Source: Actinotalea lenta (lineage in GTDB: Bacteria; Actinomycetota; Actinomycetes; Actinomycetales; Cellulomonadaceae). Taken from it: a DNA stretch of 32,422 nucleotides. Shown in pieces: positions 25,630 through 32,422 of this stretch. The notes under the pieces are model-generated. The model saw only the letters and a program-made list of their open reading frames with translations, made no database searches and had not been told where the DNA came from. The stretch's first letter is position 1. Each line of letters opens with the position of its first letter. A program made the position numbers and the translations under genes. The stretch covers positions 2,475,424-2,507,845 of the forward strand of contig NZ_JAUQYP010000001.1 of the NCBI RefSeq assembly GCF_030586465.1. Reading direction: 5' to 3'.

Positions 25630-25641
25630 CGGACCGGTCCG
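25630..25641. promoter_or_regulatory. Perfect 12-bp palindrome upstream of the serpin gene
   Basis: CGGACCGGTCCG starts 17 bases before the serpin ATG and sits next to the CACGAT -10 candidate (25625-25620). GGACC/GGTCC pieces recur just upstream (25657-25674). A regulator bound here would occlude the promoter. Confidence 0.4.
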
Positions 25642-25709
25642 TCTTGCAGCGGACTTCGGACCCGTCTCCGGTCCCCCGTCCACGGCCCTGCCCAGTGGAG
25701 CCCCGGTGA

Positions 25710-28526
<2,817 letters not shown>

Positions 28527-28563
28527 GAGTGCTCCTTCGACGATCGGGATCCGCGCTCGGCCC

Positions 28564-28569
28564 AGGCTA
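28564..28569 (-). promoter_or_regulatory. -10 box TAGCCT for acnA
   Basis: On the minus strand TAGCCT lies 37 bases before the GTG, giving a leader of about 30 bases with AAGGAG. Confidence 0.4.
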
Positions 28570-28608
28570 GTCGCGCGGCCGGAGGGGCACGCGGCGAGGG
28601 CGGCGAAC

Positions 28609-28626
28609 TATCTTGATGTCAAGATA
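28609..28626. promoter_or_regulatory. 18-bp palindrome upstream of acnA, MarR/TamR-type operator candidate
   Basis: TATCTTGATGTCAAGATA has perfect 8-bp arms around a TG centre and is conspicuously AT-rich for this genome. It lies 83 bases before the acnA start, between acnA and the preceding methyltransferase gene. Its shape fits MarR-family operators; TamR of Streptomyces coelicolor is known to act on an aconitase promoter. Read on the minus strand it contains TTGACA, a perfect -35 hexamer. Confidence 0.65.
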
Positions 28627-28650
28627 TCGCATGCCGCCGGGGCACGCACC

Positions 28651-29883
28651 TCACCGCTCGAGGACGGCGACCACCTCGACGTGGTGCGTCATCGGGAACA
28701 GGTCCAGGCCTCGCGCAGCACTGAGCCGGTAGCCGTGCTCCGCGAACAGCGCCACGTCACGCGCCAGGGCGGCCGGGTCGCACGCCACGTGCACCACCCG
28801 CGCCGGACCCCGGGCCGCGACGCCGGCGACCACGTCGCGGCCCGCCCCGACCCGCGGCGGGTCCAGGACGACCACGTCGGCCCGTTCCGGCAGGGCCGGG
28901 CCCTCCTGCGCGCCGCCCCCCGCCAGCACCGCTGCGACGTCTCCCCCGTGCACGCTCACCCACGGTCGGTCGTGCAGGTTGCGCCGCGCGTCGCGCAGCG
29001 CACGAGCATCGCCCTCGACGGCGTGCACCCGGCCGGAGGGTCCCACGGCGTCCGCCAACGGCAGGCTGAACAACCCGGCGCCGGAGTACAGGTCGAGGAC
29101 CCGCGCGCCGTCGACGTCGCCGACCCCGTCCAGGACCGCGCTGACCAGCGCCGTGGGCGCGCCGCGGTGGACCTGCCAGAAGCCGGAGCCCGCCACCCGC
29201 CACGTGTAGGCGTGGCCGGCGACCTCGGCGCGCTCGCGGACCGACGAGCGGGCCGTCCGGCGCCGGTCCGGGCCGGTCGCGGTCCACGGCTCGCCGTCCA
29301 CCAGGACGAGCGGCCGGTCGCCGCCGACCGGTGCGACCGCGGTGATCCGTGCCCCGGCCGGCCACCGGCGCCCGAGCAGCTCCGCCACCCCCAGCTCGGG
29401 GACGGCGAGCGGCATCTGCGACAGGGCGACGACGTCGTGCGACCGGTACCGGTGCATGCCCGCGCGGCCCTGGCCGTCGGCCACGAGCTCGATCCGGGTC
29501 CGCCATCCCAGGCCGTCGGTCTCGCCGGGCGCAGCCTCCACGGCCACCGGCGTGTCGAGCCCGGCGATGCGCCGCAGCTGCTCGGCCACCACCGCGGCCT
29601 TCCACGCGCGCTGGGCCGGCAGGGCGACGTGACCGAGCTCGCCGCCGCCGACCCCGCCGGGCCCCGCCTCGGGCCACGGGGTGGGCACCCGGTCGACGGA
29701 CGGCTCGAGCACCTCGACCGCGTCGGCGCGCCAATACCGAGCCGTGGGCCGGGAGTCGGTCAGGTGCACCCGGACGAGCTCACCCGGCAGCGCGTGCCGG
29801 ACGAACACCACCCGGCCCTCGTCCCTCGCGACGCAGTGCCCGCCGTGCGCGACCGGGCCCACCCGCAACGTAGGCGCGCTCAC
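28651..29883 (-). CDS. TRAM-domain, TrmA/RumA-type class I SAM-dependent RNA methyltransferase
   Basis: A 410-residue protein of the uracil-5 RNA methyltransferase family. An N-terminal TRAM-like beta-barrel (about 1-60, VGPVAHGGHCVAR then FVRHALPGELVRVHL) is followed by a linker, then the SAM-binding domain with VLDLYSGAGLFSLPLA. VVLDPPRVGAG and the catalytic Cys368 in VHVACDPAALARDV come next, and HHVEVVAVLER is at the end. The N-terminal four-cysteine 4Fe-4S cluster of RumA is absent. The target uracil (tRNA or rRNA) is unknown. GTG 29883 overlaps the transporter stop (GTGA), so it is translated with the transporter. From memory the pair matches Rv2689c-Rv2690c of M. tuberculosis. Confidence 0.9.
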   Translation of the reverse strand: MSAPTLRVGPVAHGGHCVARDEGRVVFVRHALPGELVRVHLTDSRPTARYWRADAVEVLEPSVDRVPTPWPEAGPGGVGGGELGHVALPAQRAWKAAVVAEQLRRIAGLDTPVAVEAAPGETDGLGWRTRIELVADGQGRAGMHRYRSHDVVALSQMPLAVPELGVAELLGRRWPAGARITAVAPVGGDRPLVLVDGEPWTATGPDRRRTARSSVRERAEVAGHAYTWRVAGSGFWQVHRGAPTALVSAVLDGVGDVDGARVLDLYSGAGLFSLPLADAVGPSGRVHAVEGDARALRDARRNLHDRPWVSVHGGDVAAVLAGGGAQEGPALPERADVVVLDPPRVGAGRDVVAGVAARGPARVVHVACDPAALARDVALFAEHGYRLSAARGLDLFPMTHHVEVVAVLER

Positions 29884-31976
29884 GTGCCTCGCGGCCCCTG
29901 GTCGCGCATCCGCTCGGACTCCCGCGCCGCCTCCTGCTTGACCTGAGCCGCCTTCGCTGCCTGCGGGTGCGTAGCCTGCCACGCGCGCACCTCGTGGTCG
30001 CGGGAGGACTGCAGCTGCCACGGGACGGAGGCCACGACGACGCCCGGGGTGAACAGCAGCCGGGTCTTGAGCCGCAGCGCACTCTGGTTGTGCAGGACCT
30101 GCTCCCACCAGTGGCCCACCACGTACTCCGGGATGTACACGACGACCAGGTCCCGCGGGCTCTCCCGGCGGATGGACTTCACGTACCCGAGCACCGGCCG
30201 GGTGATCTCCCGGAAGGGGGAGTCGAGCACCGTCAAGGGCACCGGGATGTCCAGCTGCGCCCACTGCTCGCGCAGCTCGGTGACGTCCTGCGGGTCGACG
30301 GCCACCGTCACGGCCTCCAGCACGGATGGCCGGGCCGCGCGCGCGTACGCCAGCGCCCGCATCGTCGGCTTGTGCAACCGGGACAGCAGCACGATGGCGT
30401 GCACCCGGCTCGGTAGCGCACGCAGCGCGCGGTCCTCGTCGTCGATGGACGTCTCGTCGCGCACCATGTCGTAGTGCCGGCGGATCCCCAGCATCGCGAC
30501 GTAGACGATGACCATCGCGAGGATCGCGATCCAGGCGCCGTGCGAGAACTTCGTGATGAGCACGACGACGAGCACCATGCCGGTCATGGCCAGGCCGACG
30601 CTGTTGATGACCCGGGAGCGCTTCATGCGCGAACGCACGCTCGGGTCGGGCTCAGTGGCCAGGTGGCGGTTCCAGTGCCGGACCATGCCGAGCTGGGACA
30701 GCGTGAAGGACACGAACACGCCCACGATGTACAGCTGGATCAGCCGGGTGACCTGGGCGTCGAACGCCCAGATCAGCACCACCGCACCGGCGGCGAGCGC
30801 GACGATCCCGTTGGAGTAGGCCAACCGGTCGCCACGCGTGTGCAGCTGGCGGGGCAGGAACCCGTCCCGCGCCAGGATCGAACCGAGCACCGGGAAGCCG
30901 TTGAACGCCGTGTTCGCGGCCAGCACCAGGATGAGCCCCGTCACCACCGACAGCAGCACCACGGCCGGCGGGAACCCGGCGAACACGGAGTGCGCGAGCT
31001 GTCCCAGGACGGGGTGCTGCTCGTAGCTGTCACCCACCGGGACGCCGTTGCGCAGCAGGTTGGTCGCGGGCAGCTCCACGTAGTGGATGCCCGCCGACCG
31101 GGCCAGCAGCAGGATCGACATCATGAAGGTGATCGACAGCCCGCCGAGCAGTGCCAGCGTGGTGGCGGCGTTCCGGCTCTTGGGCGGCCGGAACGCCGGG
31201 ACGCCGTTGCTGATCGCCTCGACGCCGGTCAGTGCGGCACAGCCGGAGGCGAAGGACCGCAGCACCAGGAACGCCCCGGCCAGCCCCATGAGCCCCTTGT
31301 CCATCCCGAGCGAGTCGAGGAAGCCCGACTCGGCCTGGATCTGCAGCCCGGCGCTCTCGGCCGGCGGCAGGGTCCCGGTCAGGACCCGGATGAGCCCGAC
31401 GACAGCGGTCAGGCCCACGGCGAACATGAACAGGTAGGTCGGGATCGCGAACAGCGTCCCGGACTCCTTGACGCCGCGCAGGTTCATCAGCATCAGGACA
31501 CCGACGATGACGATGGCGAAGAGGGCCTCGTGGCCGCGCAGGGCCGGGATGGCCACGGAGGCGTACTGCGCGCCGGAGGACACCGAGACGGCGACGGTGA
31601 GCACGTAGTCGACCAGCAAGGCGCTCGCCACGGTGAGCCCGGCCTTGGGGCCCAGGTTCGTGGTGGCGACCTCGTAGTCCCCTCCGCCCGAGGGGTAGGC
31701 GTGCACGTTCTGCCGGTAGGACGTCACCACGATCACGAGGACCGCGACCACGGCGATGCCGACCCATGGGGAGATCGCGGTCGCACCCATCCCGGCGATC
31801 GCCAGGGTGAGCAGGATCTCGTCCGGCGCGTAGGCGACGGACGACAGCGCGTCCGAGGCGAAGACCGGCAACGCGATGCGCTTGGGCAGCAACGTGTGGC
31901 CGAGTCGGTCGCTCCGGACCGGACGTCCGACGATCAGCCGCTTGGCGGCATCAACGAGGTCCGACACACGGGCCAT
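29880..31976 (-). CDS. APC-superfamily permease, KimA-like (probable potassium uptake)
   Basis: A membrane transporter of 698 residues with about 12 hydrophobic helices and a C-terminal cytoplasmic domain of roughly 200 residues. LPVFASDALSSVAYAPDEIL at the start of helix 1 is close to the signature of Bacillus KimA, a high-affinity potassium importer inhibited by c-di-AMP. SYRQNVHAYPSGGGDY and GCAALTGVEAISNGVPAFRPPKSRNA are also KimA-like. The divergent TrkA-N gene, whose family controls potassium transporters, supports a potassium role; amino-acid transport is the fallback. ATG 31976 lies inside TAGCATG, so GTG 31967 (seven bases after TAGCAT) may be the real leaderless start. The stop overlaps the methyltransferase GTG. 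Confidence 0.88.
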   Translation of the reverse strand: MARVSDLVDAAKRLIVGRPVRSDRLGHTLLPKRIALPVFASDALSSVAYAPDEILLTLAIAGMGATAISPWVGIAVVAVLVIVVTSYRQNVHAYPSGGGDYEVATTNLGPKAGLTVASALLVDYVLTVAVSVSSGAQYASVAIPALRGHEALFAIVIVGVLMLMNLRGVKESGTLFAIPTYLFMFAVGLTAVVGLIRVLTGTLPPAESAGLQIQAESGFLDSLGMDKGLMGLAGAFLVLRSFASGCAALTGVEAISNGVPAFRPPKSRNAATTLALLGGLSITFMMSILLLARSAGIHYVELPATNLLRNGVPVGDSYEQHPVLGQLAHSVFAGFPPAVVLLSVVTGLILVLAANTAFNGFPVLGSILARDGFLPRQLHTRGDRLAYSNGIVALAAGAVVLIWAFDAQVTRLIQLYIVGVFVSFTLSQLGMVRHWNRHLATEPDPSVRSRMKRSRVINSVGLAMTGMVLVVVLITKFSHGAWIAILAMVIVYVAMLGIRRHYDMVRDETSIDDEDRALRALPSRVHAIVLLSRLHKPTMRALAYARAARPSVLEAVTVAVDPQDVTELREQWAQLDIPVPLTVLDSPFREITRPVLGYVKSIRRESPRDLVVVYIPEYVVGHWWEQVLHNQSALRLKTRLLFTPGVVVASVPWQLQSSRDHEVRAWQATHPQAAKAAQVKQEAARESERMRDQGPRGT

Positions 31977-32021
31977 GCTAGGACCAGCCGAGGGGCTCCA
32001 CGCGCCACGGTCCGTCCCGGG

Positions 32022-32041
32022 GCGCCGCGCACGTGCGGCGC
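32022..32041. repeat. Inverted repeat in the divergent potassium-gene gap
   Basis: GCGCCGC and GCGGCGC arms (7 bp) flank GCACGT. It is centred about 55 bases from the transporter start and 63 from the TrkA start, so it could serve both promoters. Confidence 0.35.
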
Positions 32042-32080
32042 GGCCGGCGGTCGAGGCCGACGACGAGCCCCGGAACGGTA

Positions 32081-32086
32081 TAGCGT
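32081..32086 (+). promoter_or_regulatory. -10 box TAGCGT for the TrkA gene
   Basis: TAGCGT, in the context GGTATAGCGT, is followed by eight bases and GTG 32095. This is close to the leaderless spacing seen elsewhere; no clear ribosome binding site is present. Confidence 0.45.
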
Positions 32087-32094
32087 CAGGGTCC

Positions 32095-32422
32095 GTGCAC
32101 TTCGTCATCATGGGATGCGGACGGGTGGGCGCGACCCTCGCCTCGTCGCTCGAGCACCGCGGCCACACCGTCGCGGTCATCGACCAGAACCCCGACGCGT
32201 TCCGCCGCCTCGACCCCGAGTTCTCGGGCAAGCGGGTGACCGGCGTCGGGTTCGACCGCCAGACCCAGGAGCAGGCGGGCATCGAGGAGGCCTATGCCTT
32301 CGCCGCGGTGTCCGACGGCGACAACTCGAACATCCTGTCCGCGCGTGTCGCACGCGAGACGTACGGGGTGGACAACGTGGTCGCCCGGATCTACGACCCC
32401 CACCGGGCCGAGATCTACCAAC
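32095..32422 (+). CDS. TrkA-N domain potassium channel/transporter regulator, N-terminal part (runs off the window)
   Basis: The first 109 residues of a TrkA/CeoB-type protein. TrkA-N (RCK) domains bind NAD(H) or nucleotides and gate potassium transport systems from the cytoplasmic side. The Rossmann loop GCGRVGATLASSLEHRG and the acidic end of strand 2 (VAVIDQNPDAF) are clear, followed by AAVSDGDNSNILSARVARE. It is divergent from the KimA-like transporter with 118 bases between; from memory, ceoB-ceoC (Rv2691-Rv2692) lie in the same position in M. tuberculosis, so a second TrkA gene probably follows outside the window. GTG 32095 is favoured by the TAGCGT box and by the usual family start. 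Confidence 0.9.
   Translation, partial: MHFVIMGCGRVGATLASSLEHRGHTVAVIDQNPDAFRRLDPEFSGKRVTGVGFDRQTQEQAGIEEAYAFAAVSDGDNSNILSARVARETYGVDNVVARIYDPHRAEIYQ

Noticed and set aside
31977-32094. A c-di-AMP (ydaO-type) riboswitch in front of the KimA-like gene
   Set aside because: The gap is only 118 bases and shared by two divergent genes. The likely promoter box overlaps the start codon, leaving no leader for a riboswitch.

Overview
The window is a stretch of chromosome from a very GC-rich actinobacterium with extreme third-position GC bias. The best fit is a facultatively anaerobic member of the Cellulomonadaceae, close to Cellulomonas. This rests on gene content (pyruvate formate-lyase in a high-GC actinobacterium, a DUF3000-rnd-dxs-aconitase-TRAM methyltransferase-APC-TrkA backbone, a peptidoglycan-type ATP-grasp ligase) and not on a marker gene, so the genus is an inference. 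I see no rRNA, tRNA, CRISPR array, prophage or insertion sequence. No stretch over about 200 bases lacks a gene.

Layout. (1) 1-3426, plus strand: the end of treY, then treZ and a PPK2-family polyphosphate kinase, joined by two ATGA stop/start overlaps. (2) 3427-3559: a repeat-rich convergent gap with a 16-bp inverted repeat, an extra direct copy of its arm and a G-quadruplex-like run. (3) 3560-5223, minus: a degenerate short-chain dehydrogenase coupled to a ZapE-type ATPase. (4) 5300-11332: a small conserved protein, a MurJ-family flippase, a FemAB-type transferase, an ATP-grasp carboxylate-amine ligase and a DegT-type PLP enzyme. The last four alternate in strand and look like a cell-envelope (peptidoglycan cross-bridge) block. 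(5) 11437-16040, plus: DUF3000 protein, small LuxR-type regulator, ribonuclease D/HRDC protein, and a FadB/FadJ-type beta-oxidation fusion enzyme. (6) 16045-19250, minus: pflA and pflB. (7) 19452-24289: dxs (minus) divergent from guaB1, a Nudix hydrolase and a glutamine amidotransferase (plus). (8) 24303-31976, minus: a lipoprotein serpin, aconitase, a TRAM/TrmA-type RNA methyltransferase and a KimA-like APC transporter. (9) 32095 to the end, plus: the start of a TrkA-N potassium regulator.

Regulation is unusually readable. Many genes have a TANNNT -10 box 6-8 bases before the start codon, which indicates leaderless transcription. Palindromes sit in front of aconitase (TATCTTGA-TG-TCAAGATA), guaB1, the serpin and the LuxR-type gene. 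Two DosR-like boxes lie upstream of pflB, as expected for a hypoxia-induced gene. The most puzzling spot is the start of the DegT-type gene: a good promoter, ribosome binding site and ATG are out of frame with the enzyme, and a seven-base G tract lies between them.

Most genes here are standard housekeeping functions. I did not find a convincing new defence or mobile system. The strongest candidates for something undescribed are the envelope block, the DegT G-tract and the recurrent-looking palindrome at 3447-3525.
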